Assembly (NCBI GenBank): GCA_016235425.1
Contig: JACRLC010000076.1
Location: 26,905-90,904, forward strand
Source of the DNA: Chloroflexota bacterium
Lineage (GTDB): Bacteria > Chloroflexota > Anaerolineae > Anaerolineales > Villigracilaceae
DNA: 64,000 nucleotides
Direction: 5' to 3'
Both the position numbers and the translations under genes were made by a program. Positions 16,787 to 27,535 of the stretch are shown piece by piece. The stretch's first letter is position 1, and every line of letters begins with the position of its first letter. The notes under the pieces were generated by a model that made no database searches, was not told the origin of the DNA, and worked only from the letters and a program-made list of their open reading frames with translations.

Positions 16787-19192
16787 ATGGGCGTCCTCTG
16801 GCATAAGATCTGGTTCGACCTATGGCACAATAAGACGCGCACCCTGCTGGCGGTTTTGAGCATCGCGTCCGGGGTGTTCGCGGTGGGCGCGATCTTCGGC
16901 ATGAGCGACCTGCTCCTGACGAACATGGATGAGTCGCACCGCGCGGTGCTTCCAACCCACATCAACGTGTATCTGGGAAATCCCATTGACCGCGGCATTT
17001 TGCTCAACCTTAAGAGCGTGCCAGGCGTCGAGGATATCGAGCCTTTTAATTCGGTCAGCGTTCTTTACAAACTCCATCCTGAGGATGAGTGGCGGCAGGG
17101 TGTGATTCAAATGCGCGATGACTTCGAAAATCAGAAGTACGAATTGCTTCAATTGCGAGCGGGCAGCTGGCCCGGCGCGAAGGACGAAGTCGCGGTGGAA
17201 CGAATGGCGGCGCAATTCCTCAAAATCGGTATTGGCGACTCGGTCATCTTCAAGATGGACGATAAGGAACGCCTCCTGCCCATCACGGGGTTGATCCGCC
17301 ACCCGTTTGTGCCTCCGCCGCAATTTCAGGATCTGGCTTTCTTCTTCATGGACAGCGAAGGCATGGAGCGGCTGGATATTCCCGTCGGTAAGTTCAGTTC
17401 ATTTTACGTGCGCGTGACTCCGTACAGCGCCGATTATGCCAAAGAGGTTGCAACTGCGATCAAATCCAAACTGGCGAAACAGGATATTCGCGTCGCGGCG
17501 TTTGTTTACGAAGACCCGAACAAACACTGGGGGCGCACATTTTTCGACGGCATCACGCTGGTGCAAAAGCTGCTCGCTTTGATCTGCGTGACGATCAGCG
17601 CGGTGCTGGTTTACAACACGCTCTCCAATCTCATCACACAGCAAATCAACCAGATCGGAATCCTGAAAGCGATTGGCGGAAGGACGGGAACGATCATTGG
17701 AATGTATCTGTTCAGCGCGCTGGTGTACGGAATCCTTGCTTTGATCATCGCCCTGCCTCTGGGCGCGATCACTGCCGCGCAATTGACAGCGATCTTTCTG
17801 GGGCTGTTCAACATTGACATGACTCAATTTCAGGTTTCGAGAGAGGCAATCATCTTTCAAGTCATGTCTGCGTTGATCGCGCCTTTGCTGGCGGGATTGC
17901 CTCCTGTTTTGCAGGGCGCGAAGATCACCGTGCGTCAGGCCATCGCAAGCTATGGGCTTGGCGGAGACTTTCACTCTGGCTGGCTCGACCGCATCGTCGA
18001 GGGAATCGGGCGCCGCTGGCTTCCGTCGCATTATGCGACTGCGCTCGGAAATATGTTCCGCCACAAGGGACGCCTGCTTCTCACGCAGTTTGTGTTGATC
18101 GCGGCGGGAAGCGCGTTTTTGATGGTGAGGAGTCTGGATTCATCGCTGGCATTGACGCTTGATAATTACTTCGGGAGACAGCATTACGATACGATGATCC
18201 AGTTCGAGCAGGATGAGAGGGCCAGCCGCGTTCTGTCCATAGCCGAATCTGTGGAGGGGGTCGAGAAAGCCGACATCCGCTTCATCCAATCTGCCAGCAC
18301 GTTCGTCGCGGGCCAATTGGTCAAGGATGCGGGCATCGGCTCGACGATCAGGGGCATTCCCGCAGACAGCGACTTTTACTCGCCGTTGATGGTGGCAGGC
18401 CGCTGGTTCGATCCAGAAGACGGCCGCGCGGTCGTGTTGTCCCGCGATACGGCCAAGAAAAACAACATCCGAGTCGGCGATACGGTGACGCTTGACCTGG
18501 GCGAATTGGGCAGGGACGACTGGCTGGTCATCGGATTCTATGAGCCGGTATTTGTCGGCGGCTTTACCTCCGATACGATCTATGCGCCGCTTGACACGCT
18601 GTATCGGGCGACCAAAAAATATAATCAGGGAAGCATGGTTCTTGTCCGCACAACCTCTCACGATCCAGAATTTACAGCGGCCATTACCAAACAGCTCAAG
18701 GATTTATACGAAAGCAATAACATGAAAGTCGTTGACAGCCAAACGCAGGCCGCGTTACGCACGACCAATGAATGGCAATTCAGTACCGTGACGTGGATGC
18801 TGCTGGCCCTGTCCGTCATCGTTGCGGTTGTGGGCGCGATTGCGCTGATGGGCGCGCTCTCCATCGGCGTCATCGAACGAACAAAGGAGATCGGTGTGTT
18901 ACGCGCGGTGGGCGCACGATCCCATACCATCCTCGGTATCTTCGTCATGGAAGGCGTTTTACAGGGATTATTGAGCTGGCTGATCTCGATTCCCATTTCC
19001 CTGATCGCCAGTCCCATGGTCGCCAGCTCGCTGGGTCATGCCATGTTCGGCGCGACGCTCGATTATGAATACAGCTGGCCCGCCGTCGGCATGTGGCTTG
19101 GCCTTGTCATTATCATTTCCATACTGGCTTCCATTCTTCCCGCACGCGGCGCGACGCGCATCAGCGTGCGCGACAGCCTGGCTTACGCTTAA
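16787..19192 (+). CDS. FtsX/MacB-like ABC permease
   Basis: An 801-residue inner-membrane protein with two FtsX-like modules. Each holds a large extracytoplasmic (MacB_PCD-like) domain flanked by membrane helices. An N-terminal span (about 16-40) is followed by a periplasmic domain and three helices around 270-395 (ending ITVRQAIASYG). The second module starts near 430 and ends with three helices, the last reaching the C-terminal RISVRDSLAYA. This 8-10 TM arrangement is that of LolC/E-like or large 'ABC3' transporters that extract lipids, lipoproteins or amphipathic compounds. It starts 2 bp after the ATPase stop. The substrate is unknown. Confidence 0.88.
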   Translation: MGVLWHKIWFDLWHNKTRTLLAVLSIASGVFAVGAIFGMSDLLLTNMDESHRAVLPTHINVYLGNPIDRGILLNLKSVPGVEDIEPFNSVSVLYKLHPEDEWRQGVIQMRDDFENQKYELLQLRAGSWPGAKDEVAVERMAAQFLKIGIGDSVIFKMDDKERLLPITGLIRHPFVPPPQFQDLAFFFMDSEGMERLDIPVGKFSSFYVRVTPYSADYAKEVATAIKSKLAKQDIRVAAFVYEDPNKHWGRTFFDGITLVQKLLALICVTISAVLVYNTLSNLITQQINQIGILKAIGGRTGTIIGMYLFSALVYGILALIIALPLGAITAAQLTAIFLGLFNIDMTQFQVSREAIIFQVMSALIAPLLAGLPPVLQGAKITVRQAIASYGLGGDFHSGWLDRIVEGIGRRWLPSHYATALGNMFRHKGRLLLTQFVLIAAGSAFLMVRSLDSSLALTLDNYFGRQHYDTMIQFEQDERASRVLSIAESVEGVEKADIRFIQSASTFVAGQLVKDAGIGSTIRGIPADSDFYSPLMVAGRWFDPEDGRAVVLSRDTAKKNNIRVGDTVTLDLGELGRDDWLVIGFYEPVFVGGFTSDTIYAPLDTLYRATKKYNQGSMVLVRTTSHDPEFTAAITKQLKDLYESNNMKVVDSQTQAALRTTNEWQFSTVTWMLLALSVIVAVVGAIALMGALSIGVIERTKEIGVLRAVGARSHTILGIFVMEGVLQGLLSWLISIPISLIASPMVASSLGHAMFGATLDYEYSWPAVGMWLGLVIIISILASILPARGATRISVRDSLAYA

Positions 19193-19207
19193 AACCTGCC
19201 CGAATAA

Positions 19208-19258
19208 CGGAGTGCAGACTTCAGTCTGCTTTGCTTGCGGACTAAAGTCCGCGCTCCG
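19208..19258. repeat. Double-hairpin repeat with GACT-NN-AGTC cores
   Basis: Two adjacent palindromes, GCAGACTTCAGTCTGC and GCGGACTAAAGTCCGC, enclosed by CGGAG/CTCCG. It lies in the gap between the two transporter units. The GACT-NN-AGTC core also occurs at 36045-36076. Confidence 0.65.
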
Positions 19259-19302
19259 ATGGATTATCGGATAGGTTCTTAATCAATCAAAAAGGATACA
19301 TT

Positions 19303-20445
19303 ATGTTTACTCTCCCGTTTTTTACAAATAATGAACCGAAAAGCAATGGAAACTCGCGCATGATTGACCTGCGCGATGTCCACAAGTATTACAAGACTGC
19401 CATCGGTGATTATCACGCGCTGAACAGCGTTGACCTGCAAATTGAGGCAGGCGAATTCGTGAGCATCATCGGGAAATCAGGAAGCGGCAAGTCCACGCTG
19501 TTGAATATGATTACCGGCATCGACCGGCCCACAAGCGGCGAAGTGTTTGTCAATGGCACAGCGGTGCACGAGCTGAACGAAAACCGCATGGCGCGCTGGC
19601 GCGGCAAGAATTTGGGCATCGTGTTCCAGTTCTTCCAACTCCTGCCGACCATCTCGGTCATCGAGAACATCATGTTACCGATGGATTTCTGCCGAACGTA
19701 TCCGATGCGCGAACGCGAGAAGCGCGCCCTGGAATTGCTCGAAATGGTGGAACTGGCAGACCATGCCTACAAACTCCCCACCGCGCTCTCCGGCGGACAG
19801 CAGCAACGCGTGGCCATCGCGCGCGCGCTCGCCAACGACCCGCCCATCGTCATCGCGGACGAGCCGACAGGCAACCTTGATTCCAAGACCGCCGAGTCTG
19901 TGTTCGCGTTGTTCAATGAGCTGGTCGCAAAAGGCAAGACCATCATCATCGTCACCCACGACAGCGGACTGGCAAAACAGACTCATCGTACCGCGCTCAT
20001 CGCGGACGGCGAGATCGTCAACGAATACGTGGCGAAAGCCATGCCCACCCTCTCACGCGACCAGTTGTTACAGGCCACGCGCATTGCAAATGCACAGGCT
20101 TACGAGGCCGGCGCGATGATTCTCTCCGAAGGCACAAACGCGGATACGTTCTACATCGTGACCAAAGGGACTGTGGAGGTTGTCCTGCCGCGGGAAAATC
20201 AATCGGACGTGATAGCGGTTCAACTCGGACCTGGAAAAGTCTTCGGCGAAATTGAATTTTTCCACGAGAAAAAACATAGCGCCTCCATCCGCGCCTCGGA
20301 GCGTGGAACTGTCGAAGTGCTGGCTATCAGCTATGATCAACTCAACGAATTGCTGGGCCAGTCCGAGGTCACGCGTGAGGCGCTGCACCAGATGGCGGAT
20401 AAGCATCAAGAGGAAAATGTCACGCGGCGAGGGAGGATGTCATGA
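19303..20445 (+). CDS. ABC transporter ATPase fused to a cyclic-nucleotide-binding-like domain (paralogue)
   Basis: A 380-residue paralogue of the ATPase at 15649, near-identical in layout. Walker [10 protein letters not shown], signature SGGQQQR, Walker B IVIADEP and H-loop VTHDSG make a complete nucleotide-binding domain. The C-terminal third ([14 protein letters not shown] ... [18 protein letters not shown]) is a Crp-like sensor barrel whose phosphate-cassette Arg is replaced by His. The gene overlaps the next permease by four bases (ATGA), so both are made together. The repetition of ATPase and permease indicates an ancient tandem duplication without duplication of the adaptor. Confidence 0.9.
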   Translation: MFTLPFFTNNEPKSNGNSRMIDLRDVHKYYKTAIGDYHALNSVDLQIEAGEFVSIIGKSGSGKSTLLNMITGIDRPTSGEVFVNGTAVHELNENRMARWRGKNLGIVFQFFQLLPTISVIENIMLPMDFCRTYPMREREKRALELLEMVELADHAYKLPTALSGGQQQRVAIARALANDPPIVIADEPTGNLDSKTAESVFALFNELVAKGKTIIIVTHDSGLAKQTHRTALIADGEIVNEYVAKAMPTLSRDQLLQATRIANAQAYEAGAMILSEGTNADTFYIVTKGTVEVVLPRENQSDVIAVQLGPGKVFGEIEFFHEKKHSASIRASERGTVEVLAISYDQLNELLGQSEVTREALHQMADKHQEENVTRRGRMS

Positions 20446-22829
20446 GCAGCCGCTGGAAGAAAATCTGGGCCGATTTCTGGGGCAACAAGTCGCGCACGTT
20501 TCTGACCATTTTGATGATCGCGGTCGGTGTATTCGCGGTGGGGCTGAACAGCAACACCGGCCTGTACATGAACGAAAGCATGGACAGCGATTATCTTTCG
20601 GCCAGCCCCTCGGAAGCGGAAATTTACGCCTCGCCGCTGAACGACGATATGGTGAAGATCGCGCGCTCCATGCCGGGCGTGGATGCGGTGGAAGGACGCA
20701 GTACCGCGAGCGCGGACGTGGTTCGCGAGGGGAAGCCGGTCACGATCCAACTCACGGCAGTGGACGATCCGAACAATCTGACGGTGGGCAAACTCAAGCC
20801 CGCGCTCGGTGAGACCAGCCTGCCCCCGCTTGGCGAGAGACAAGTCCTGGTGGATGAGTCTGCCAAATCGCTTGGATACAAACCCGGCGACACGATTATC
20901 GTCGAACTCAACAATGGCAAACGCCGCGAACTAATCCTGGCTGGTTACATGCACGATGTGACGGGGTTCCCGTTCCCATTTACAAATGCCATGAATGCCT
21001 ACGTGACTCCCAACACACTGGTGTGGCTGGGCGGGTCATTGGATTACAACGTTTTGAAAGTAAGCGTTGCAAAAAACCAAACCGACCAGGATCACGTCAC
21101 AGAAGTGGCGCAGGCCGTGGCCGACCGAATTGATCGCGCCGGTGCGACGGTTTATTTTGTAAGCATCTACCAACCGGGCCATCACTTTGCATGGAGCATC
21201 TCGCAGGGTGTCTTCTTTGTGCTTGGTGTGCTGGGCTACATGACCGTGCTGTTGAGCGGGTTCCTCATCGTCAACACCATCACCGCGTTGATGACACAGC
21301 AAACCCGCCAGATCGGTATCATGAAAGCCACAGGCGGTGGAAATGCTCAAATCTTCAGCATGTATCTCGTTTTGATCCTGGGTTTCGGGTTGGTCGCGCT
21401 GATTATCGCAATCCCACTTGCAAACATCGCGGCAAAGGCCAACGGCGGAGGGATGGCGGCATGGCTGAACTTCCACACAGTTCCCTACAGAAGCTATCCC
21501 ATCACCCTTGTCCAGCAGGTGATCGTGGCGCTGGTCGTGCCGGTGATCGCGGCCATCTGGCCGGTCTACAACAGCGTGCGGATCACGGTGTGCGAGGCTC
21601 TCAGCGACTATGGCATTGGCGGCAACGCCAAGCCAAAGGATAAATCAGTGAGCAAGGGCGCGTTGTTCATCCCGCGCCCGATGCGGCTTTCGTTACGCAA
21701 TGCTTTCCGCCGCAAGGCACGCCTGGCTTTGACCTTGTTCACCCTCGTTCTCGGCGGCGCCATTTTCATCGGCGTTTATAACCTGTGGGCTTCGTTCGAT
21801 AAGACAATGCAGGACATCCAGGGCTATTTCATGGCCGACATCAACGTTTCGTTTGGGCGCTACTATCGCTTCGAGGAGGTTGCCTCCATCGCGGAGGCCG
21901 TACCCGGCGTATCGAGCGTGGAAGGCTGGACGGAAGTCCCCGGCACGCTGATCTCGGACAACAAAGATGAGGCCGGCACGCAGATCCTGTTTGTCGCTCC
22001 GCCCTCGACCTCGACCCTGATTCAGCCCATCATCACGTCCGGCCGCTGGCTGACGACCGGCGATGAGAATGCCATCGTGATCGGCAACCACCTGCTCAAT
22101 GTCTTCCCCGATTTGAAAGTCGGCGATTGGCTGACCATCAAGATTGACGGCAAAGAGACAAAATGGCACATCATAGGCACTTACAGCATCACAGGCAACG
22201 TCAGCCCGCCGCTGCTTTACGTCAATTACGAATATCTCAGCCGCATTGTGGGCCAGCCGGGACAGGTCTATTCCCTGCGCGTGCTCACGAGCCAGCACGA
22301 CTCGCTCACGCAGAAGCGTATCAACGATCAATTGCAGGCGGCCTTCAAAGCGCGCGGCATCCAGGTGACTTCCACGCAACTGGGCGCAGATTTCATCCAG
22401 GATCAAAAAGCGCAGACCGACATCCTGGTTTATTTCATGCTGTTCATGGCGGCCCTGATCGCAATCGTCGGCGGGCTGGGCCTGATGGGAACAATGAGCA
22501 TCAATGTTCTTGAACGCACGCGCGAGATCGGCGTGATGCGCGCCATCGGCGCATCCAACGGCGACATCCAAAGCATCGTGATCGTCGAAGGCATGGTCAT
22601 TGGCCTGATCAGTTGGGCCATCAGCATTCTCATCTCCATCCCCATCACAAACGTGCTGACCTATGGTGTAGGCGTGGCCATCATGACCTCCCCCATGCCT
22701 GCCGTGTACGGCGTGAGCGGCATCGTCGCATGGCTGATCTTTACCCTCATCCTTGCCACGATTGCGAGCGCACTGCCTGCACGCCGGGCATCGAGGCTCA
22801 CTGTCCGCGATACGCTGGCATATGAGTAA
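20442..22829 (+). CDS. FtsX/MacB-like ABC permease (paralogue)
   Basis: A 795-residue permease built like the one at 16787: an N-terminal span (about 14-36), an extracytoplasmic domain, three helices at about 250-390 ending [14 protein letters not shown], a second extracytoplasmic domain, and three C-terminal helices ending [11 protein letters not shown]. The ATG overlaps the ATPase stop. The two permeases are divergent in their exposed domains, so they may form a heteromeric transporter (as LolC/LolE do) or two transporters sharing one adaptor. The gene ends just before a long hairpin at 22833-22870. Confidence 0.88.
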   Translation: MSSRWKKIWADFWGNKSRTFLTILMIAVGVFAVGLNSNTGLYMNESMDSDYLSASPSEAEIYASPLNDDMVKIARSMPGVDAVEGRSTASADVVREGKPVTIQLTAVDDPNNLTVGKLKPALGETSLPPLGERQVLVDESAKSLGYKPGDTIIVELNNGKRRELILAGYMHDVTGFPFPFTNAMNAYVTPNTLVWLGGSLDYNVLKVSVAKNQTDQDHVTEVAQAVADRIDRAGATVYFVSIYQPGHHFAWSISQGVFFVLGVLGYMTVLLSGFLIVNTITALMTQQTRQIGIMKATGGGNAQIFSMYLVLILGFGLVALIIAIPLANIAAKANGGGMAAWLNFHTVPYRSYPITLVQQVIVALVVPVIAAIWPVYNSVRITVCEALSDYGIGGNAKPKDKSVSKGALFIPRPMRLSLRNAFRRKARLALTLFTLVLGGAIFIGVYNLWASFDKTMQDIQGYFMADINVSFGRYYRFEEVASIAEAVPGVSSVEGWTEVPGTLISDNKDEAGTQILFVAPPSTSTLIQPIITSGRWLTTGDENAIVIGNHLLNVFPDLKVGDWLTIKIDGKETKWHIIGTYSITGNVSPPLLYVNYEYLSRIVGQPGQVYSLRVLTSQHDSLTQKRINDQLQAAFKARGIQVTSTQLGADFIQDQKAQTDILVYFMLFMAALIAIVGGLGLMGTMSINVLERTREIGVMRAIGASNGDIQSIVIVEGMVIGLISWAISILISIPITNVLTYGVGVAIMTSPMPAVYGVSGIVAWLIFTLILATIASALPARRASRLTVRDTLAYE

Positions 22830-22832
22830 ACC

Positions 22833-22870
22833 AAAGGTGACAGTCACTTCGCAAAGTGACTGTCACCTTT
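22833..22870. terminator. Perfect 17-bp-stem hairpin ending the transporter unit
   Basis: AAAGGTGACAGTCACTT (22833-22849), loop CGCA, AAGTGACTGTCACCTTT (22854-22870), then T. It begins four bases after the permease stop and its last bases touch the -10 box of the next gene. Most likely a terminator, possibly also affecting the downstream promoter. A partial copy (AAAAGGTGACTGTCA) lies at about 5614. Confidence 0.75.
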
Positions 22871-22876
22871 TATACT
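22871..22876 (+). promoter_or_regulatory. -10 box of probable leaderless promoter
   Basis: TATACT ends six bases before the ATG at 22883, with no ribosome-binding site. It abuts the hairpin on its left, so any -35 contact must fall inside the hairpin's right arm. Confidence 0.5.
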
Positions 22877-22882
22877 TGGGTG

Positions 22883-23533
22883 ATGGATATTATCGCCAAA
22901 TTCCAATCCCATCTTCCCGCCGATCTGCAACAGGCCCTCAAGCAGATCAAAACACCGTTCGACGTGCAGGAATATTTGCTGGGCATGCCTTACAACGCCG
23001 AAGCGCGCGACAGGTCACCGCTGAATGTGATGCTGGACGGGCAATGCCACTGTTTAGACGGAGGATTCCTGGCGGCGCTTTTGCTTTGGAAATTGGGATT
23101 CCCGCCTCTTGTTCTGGACCTTAGGCCTGATCCCGGCATGGACGATGATCATGTCCTTGCGCTGTACCAGCTTGAGGGGCGGTGGGGTGCGGCGGCGAAG
23201 TCAAACTACGTCAATTTGGGATTCCGCGAAGCCATCTACAAGAATCCGCGCGAGCTGGCGATGTCGTATTTCGAGCATTACATCAACACAAAGAGGGAAA
23301 AGACCCTGCGCGGTTACACACGCCCAATGGATCTATCAAAATATCCTGACCCCAACTGGCCGTGGGATGAACAGTCCGCGAACAGGTTATACAAGCATTT
23401 CTACAAACGCAAACCCATCCCGCTGATCTCGAAATCAACCGCGAAAAGGCTGAACCCGGTCACCGAGAGATTATTCGAAGCAGAGACACTTCACACGAAT
23501 ATGAATTGGGTGTTTGGGATTCGGGAAGAATGA
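22883..23533 (+). CDS. Transglutaminase-like fold protein, function unknown
   Basis: A 216-residue soluble protein. The start is taken as ATG 22883 because a -10 box ends six bases before it; an ATG nine codons earlier lies inside the hairpin. The motif LDGQCHCLDGGFLAALLLWKLG places a Cys at the start of a helix, and about 40 residues later DDDHVLALYQ places a His on a strand. This Cys-then-His order is that of transglutaminase-like/papain-like proteins. The rest, including KSNYVNLGFREAIYKNPRELAMSYFEHY, is not recognised. There is no signal peptide. Catalysis is possible but unproven. Confidence 0.6.
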   Translation: MDIIAKFQSHLPADLQQALKQIKTPFDVQEYLLGMPYNAEARDRSPLNVMLDGQCHCLDGGFLAALLLWKLGFPPLVLDLRPDPGMDDDHVLALYQLEGRWGAAAKSNYVNLGFREAIYKNPRELAMSYFEHYINTKREKTLRGYTRPMDLSKYPDPNWPWDEQSANRLYKHFYKRKPIPLISKSTAKRLNPVTERLFEAETLHTNMNWVFGIREE

Positions 23534-23537
23534 ATTC

Positions 23538-23576
23538 CCGCCCTCACCCCGCCCCTCTCCCAGAGGGGGAGGGAGA
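23538..23576. repeat. CCCTCACCCC...GGGGGAGGG repeat
   Basis: A C-rich half followed by a G-rich half, of the CCCTCACCC type also seen between khpA and rpsP (60777-60849). It lies between two convergent genes. Confidence 0.5.
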
Positions 23577-23578
23577 AA

Positions 23579-24295
23579 CTATGGGCATTTTCTTTTATCC
23601 CCATTGCCATCCAGGCTGATGTCAATTTCAACGCCTTCCCTGAGTTGAACGATTGCGACTTCGGGATATTGATCCATGTCGAGATCATAAACGGTATAAG
23701 TGCCCGGATAGATCCACACTTCATTTTCGGGATATTGAAGCAGGGACGGAATGATGATATCGCCGGGCTTGACGATCATTTGATGGTGGGTGCAATTCCG
23801 CAGGTAGGACGCAACCGGCCAATCCGTAACCTGGATACCAGGCAGGCCTGCAACATCGCCATCCATTGAAGAATAACCTGTCATTATGGAGACCCAGCCC
23901 GTTTGCCCTGGTTGAGATGGGATGGAAATCTGTACCCAATCCGAGAGTATATCCCGCGCCAACACCGAGGCTGATTCTCCCTTCGCAAGCACGCCAATTG
24001 GGTTATACGCCAGTCCCGGCCCGCGGCGAATGTACAGGTTGCCGTTGACCGCGGTGATCGTATCTTTGACTTGTATCTCTTCAACTATAGGCGTAACCGT
24101 AACTGTGGGAAGCGGCAGGGTTGAAGTTGGTTCGGGAGGCCGGGTTGCGGTTTCTTCGCTCACGGGCACTTCAGTGATTTGCGCTGGCGCAGTATCACTG
24201 GGGACAAATCGGGCCGCGCGGCGACATCCGGTTACGGAAACGAATAAAATCCCGGCAAGAGACCAGAGCAATAATTTGGAAAATCTCGAAGACAT
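23579..24295 (-). CDS. Lipoprotein with bacterial SH3-like domain
   Basis: A 238-residue exported lipoprotein. The signal SKLLLWSLAGILFVSVTGC ends in a lipobox with Cys 24. A Thr/Pro-rich linker (about 45-70) leads to an SH3b-type domain: NLYIRRGPGLAYNPIGVLAKGESASVLARD...WVQISIPSQPGQTGWVSI, the usual NVRSGPG...G.V pattern. The last ~90 residues form an unrecognised domain with GTYTVYDLDMDQYPEVAIVQLREG. SH3b domains usually bind peptidoglycan or polysaccharide, so it probably sits at the cell wall. It is the last gene of a minus-strand run after a MacAB-like operon and may be an accessory or an independent protein. Confidence 0.8.
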   Translation of the reverse strand: MSSRFSKLLLWSLAGILFVSVTGCRRAARFVPSDTAPAQITEVPVSEETATRPPEPTSTLPLPTVTVTPIVEEIQVKDTITAVNGNLYIRRGPGLAYNPIGVLAKGESASVLARDILSDWVQISIPSQPGQTGWVSIMTGYSSMDGDVAGLPGIQVTDWPVASYLRNCTHHQMIVKPGDIIIPSLLQYPENEVWIYPGTYTVYDLDMDQYPEVAIVQLREGVEIDISLDGNGDKRKCP

Positions 24296-24314
24296 TTACA
24301 GGCCATTCCTATCA

Positions 24315-24342
24315 GACTCCAAAGTCTGGAGACTTTGGAGTC
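24315..24342. repeat. Palindrome between permease and SH3 lipoprotein
   Basis: GACTCCAAAGTC / GACTTTGGAGTC, perfect 12-bp arms with a four-base loop TGGA. There is no T-run. It belongs with the other short intergenic palindromes of this window. Confidence 0.6.
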
Positions 24343-24353
24343 CGCGGCAAATT

Positions 24354-25604
24354 TTATTCGTAGCGTAACGCTTCCACAGGTTCAAGAGCAGCGGCGCGAT
24401 TGGCCGGATAGATACCGAAGAACAGGCCCACCGCCGCGGAGAAAAGCGTGGCCAGCATCACCGCATCAATCCCAACGATCGGAGTAAAAGCTGTGCCTGA
24501 AGCTGTCGCGATCCATCCGACCAGGAATGAGATCAGCCAGCCAAACAGTATCCCGATAATCCCACCGACTAAACTTAGCACGGACGATTCGGTCAGGAAT
24601 TGGATCAGGATGTCACGTCTGCGCGCACCCAACGCTTTACGCAGGCCGATCTCGCGCGTCCGTTCAGTGACCGAGACCAGCATGATATTCATAATGCCGA
24701 TCCCGCCAACAAGCAGGGAAATGCCGGCAATCCCACCCAGGAAAATGGTCAGAATGCCGGTGATTGTGGAAAAAGTACTCAGAAACTGTTCTTGCGTGAA
24801 GATCGTGAAGTCATCTTCTCCAATCGGCGTACGATGGCGCTGACGCAGGATCTGACTGATCTCTTCGGAAGCTGTTGGCACCGCTTCTGCACTGATGGCC
24901 TGCACAGTGATGATGTCCACTTCATTATGAGCCTTGCGGCCTGTCAAACGCGCTTGTGCCGTGCTGAAAGGGACAAATGCCTGGTTATCCTGGCTTCCAA
25001 ACATACTACCGCCCCTGGACTCCAATACGCCGATCACGCGAAAAGGCTGACCTTCGATCCGCACTGTGTCACCTACCACGCCATCATGGTGGCCAAACAA
25101 ATTGTCTGCGGTTTCCGGGCCCAGCACAACTACCGAAGCGTATCCAAGGACGTGTTCTTCATTGATGAACTCGCCTTCTGTCAATATTAAGTTGCTGATC
25201 TCAGATTCTTCGGGTACAACACCCATAATTGTCGTGGAAGTGCTCTCGCCGCCAAAAGTAATCGTGCCACTCGTCTGCAGGGCTGGCGCTACCATCAGCA
25301 CTGACGGTGCAGCCAGCGGATCGGCGAGTGCATCGGCATCTGCCAGTGTAAGCGGGCGCTCAAAGGCGACGGTCCTTGGGCCGCCAGGACCTCCCTCCTG
25401 CATATTTCCCCTGAAGACGAACAATAAGTTTGTGCCAATACTGGTAATTGAACCGGTGATAGACTGCTCCGCGCCGTTCCCAATGGCTAGCATGGCGATT
25501 ACCGCCGCGACGCCGATCACAATCCCCAGCACCGTCAGGCCGGAGCGCATTTTATTACCAGCCAGGCTTTCAAGAGCTTCAAGGAATGCTTGTGCTAATG
25601 TCAT
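24354..25604 (-). CDS. MacB-like ABC permease
   Basis: A 416-residue inner-membrane permease: one N-terminal span (about 20-42), an extracytoplasmic MacB_PCD domain, and three C-terminal helices including [33 protein letters not shown], the hallmark of MacB/FtsX permeases, ending [13 protein letters not shown]. The start is taken at 25604 because GGAG stands seven bases before it; an in-frame ATG two codons earlier is too near. It overlaps the end of the ATPase gene by 26 bases. With that ATPase and the adaptor it forms a tripartite MacAB-type exporter of antibiotics, peptides or lipids. Confidence 0.9.
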   Translation of the reverse strand: MTLAQAFLEALESLAGNKMRSGLTVLGIVIGVAAVIAMLAIGNGAEQSITGSITSIGTNLLFVFRGNMQEGGPGGPRTVAFERPLTLADADALADPLAAPSVLMVAPALQTSGTITFGGESTSTTIMGVVPEESEISNLILTEGEFINEEHVLGYASVVVLGPETADNLFGHHDGVVGDTVRIEGQPFRVIGVLESRGGSMFGSQDNQAFVPFSTAQARLTGRKAHNEVDIITVQAISAEAVPTASEEISQILRQRHRTPIGEDDFTIFTQEQFLSTFSTITGILTIFLGGIAGISLLVGGIGIMNIMLVSVTERTREIGLRKALGARRRDILIQFLTESSVLSLVGGIIGILFGWLISFLVGWIATASGTAFTPIVGIDAVMLATLFSAAVGLFFGIYPANRAAALEPVEALRYE

Positions 25605-26277
25605 TTCCATTCTCCAGTAGCCCATCGCGCAAACGGATCACGTGATGGGTCTGCTCGGCGATGGCGGAATCGTGCGTCACAATGATCAAAGTTGTTCCCC
25701 ACTCGCGGTTCAAGTTGAGCAGGAGATTCATGATCTCCCTGCCCACTTTGGAATCCAGGTTGCCGGTCGGTTCATCCGCCATGATGATCGCAGGGTTGTT
25801 GACCAGGGCACGCGCAATCGCCACGCGTTGCTGCTGTCCGCCGGAAAGCTCGAACGGACGATGCGTCATGCGGTCTTCCAAACCCACCGCTTTCAGCGCT
25901 TCCATGGCTCGATCGCGTCGGCCTTCGGTAATTCCTGCGTACCGCAAGGGAAGTTCAACGTTGCCAATAGCAGTCAAACGCGCGAGCAGGTTGAAACTCT
26001 GAAAAACAAACCCGACCTTGCGATTGCGGATGCTGGCAAGCTGATCGTCGTTCAACGCGGCCACAGGCTCGCCATCCAAAATATATTCGCCTGAGCTTGG
26101 CCGGTCGAGGCAGCCCATGGTATTCATCAGAGTGGACTTTCCCGACCCTGAGGGTCCCATGATTGCAACTATGTCCCCGCGCTTAACCTTGAACGAAACC
26201 CCACGCAAGGCCTCAACTTCGATTTCGCCCATCTTATACACTTTTTTCAAGTCGTGGGCTTCGATCACCCAATCCAT
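25579..26277 (-). CDS. MacB-like ABC transporter ATPase
   Basis: A 232-residue stand-alone ATPase of the MacB/LolD family. It has Walker [11 protein letters not shown]-loop FVFQSF, signature SGGQQQR, Walker B IIMADEP and the H-loop VTHDSA. The start at 26277 is set by a GGAGG five bases upstream. The stop of the adaptor gene lies only one base before this ATG. Unlike the two ATPases at 15649 and 19303, it has no C-terminal sensor domain. It drives the permease at 24354. Confidence 0.93.
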   Translation of the reverse strand: MDWVIEAHDLKKVYKMGEIEVEALRGVSFKVKRGDIVAIMGPSGSGKSTLMNTMGCLDRPSSGEYILDGEPVAALNDDQLASIRNRKVGFVFQSFNLLARLTAIGNVELPLRYAGITEGRRDRAMEALKAVGLEDRMTHRPFELSGGQQQRVAIARALVNNPAIIMADEPTGNLDSKVGREIMNLLLNLNREWGTTLIIVTHDSAIAEQTHHVIRLRDGLLENGNDISTSIP

Positions 26278-26278
26278 C

Positions 26279-27535
26279 TCAACCTCCAAACGGCCCGAAG
26301 CTTTGCGACGGCGGATTCAAAATCACCTGATCACCCTCTTTCAAGTCTCCGTCTACTACAACACTCATCGAATCGGACGACTGGCCGAGTCTGATTTTGA
26401 CCATGACCGGCTGGCCGTCTTTCAGCACATACACCACCCGGGTATTATCCACCAAACGGACAGCGCGGTTGGGCACGAGCAAGGCGTTCTTGACCTCTTT
26501 CACAACGATATTGACCGCCGCGGTCATGCCCGGTTTGACCAATTCGTCTGCATCCGTGATTTCAACGGTCACGGTGAAATTGACAATCCCCTGCACCGTA
26601 TCACCGGCCTGTCCCACTTCCACGACTTCGCCGTGGTATTCCTTGCCGAGAATTGCATCGAAACTCAAAGTCACAGGCATTCCGAGTCCCACGTTGTTGA
26701 TATCCACCTCTGAGACTTGAACATCCACCAGCAAGTGGGAAAGATCGTCCAGCCGAAAAGCAGTTGCGCCTGTATTCACCTGATCGCCCACGACCGGCCC
26801 GGCCTGCGTGATCGTCCCATCAAATGGGGCAATGATGCTTCCCATGTTCAAGGTCACTTTCGCCGCGGCCACGCGGGCTTCAGCGGCGGCAACATCTTCG
26901 GGGCTGGGACCGTCCTTCACCCGTTCGTAAGCGCGTTGCGCATCTTCCAATTGCGCCAGGGCCAGCGCCAGTTTTTCGTCGGCATCGGCAATGGTCTCTT
27001 TATCTGCATAGCCTTTGTATTCGCGGATCTTTGGAACGCCGCCTACGATATAAACATCGGTAATCGTAATTTTCCCATTAAGCGACTGGCGATAATCGTA
27101 AGCCTTCTTGTAATCCTGCTCGGCTTTATCGAGCGTAATCGCGGCCTGGGCCTTGGCGGTGTTCGAGTTCATCAGGTCGTCCAGCGCCCTTTGCGCGCTG
27201 ACCAGGTCTGCTTCTGCCAGGATAATGTTTTGGGAAACTGAAGCCTTATCGAGGCTGGCCAGCACATCGTCCCGTTTGACGCGGTCGCCGACTTCCACAT
27301 TCACAGCGTCCACAGTTCCATTCGTCTGCCAGACCAGGGTTGCGCTTCGCTGTGCGCGCACACTTCCAGTCGCGCCCACGCTCGCTGTCAGATTACCGCG
27401 CTCGATCACCTCTGTCTGAAATTGCAGGTTCGCCGAATCGCTTCCTCCGCGGAATACAAAAAACAGTATCAACAGGATGAGGGCTATTCCCACTCCAATG
27501 GATACCTTCTTATGTCTCTTGACGAATCCAATCAT
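26279..27535 (-). CDS. Membrane-fusion (MacA/HlyD-type) adaptor
   Basis: A 418-residue adaptor anchored by an N-terminal span (residues 12-30). The first lipoyl half, [26 protein letters not shown], a helical hairpin (about 115-215) and the second half, [23 protein letters not shown], give the MacA-like core. A beta-barrel and a membrane-proximal domain ([24 protein letters not shown]) complete it. It is the first gene of the operon adaptor-ATPase-permease and hands substrates through the envelope. The C-terminus is short and glycine-rich (FGPFGG). Confidence 0.92.
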   Translation of the reverse strand: MIGFVKRHKKVSIGVGIALILLILFFVFRGGSDSANLQFQTEVIERGNLTASVGATGSVRAQRSATLVWQTNGTVDAVNVEVGDRVKRDDVLASLDKASVSQNIILAEADLVSAQRALDDLMNSNTAKAQAAITLDKAEQDYKKAYDYRQSLNGKITITDVYIVGGVPKIREYKGYADKETIADADEKLALALAQLEDAQRAYERVKDGPSPEDVAAAEARVAAAKVTLNMGSIIAPFDGTITQAGPVVGDQVNTGATAFRLDDLSHLLVDVQVSEVDINNVGLGMPVTLSFDAILGKEYHGEVVEVGQAGDTVQGIVNFTVTVEITDADELVKPGMTAAVNIVVKEVKNALLVPNRAVRLVDNTRVVYVLKDGQPVMVKIRLGQSSDSMSVVVDGDLKEGDQVILNPPSQSFGPFGG

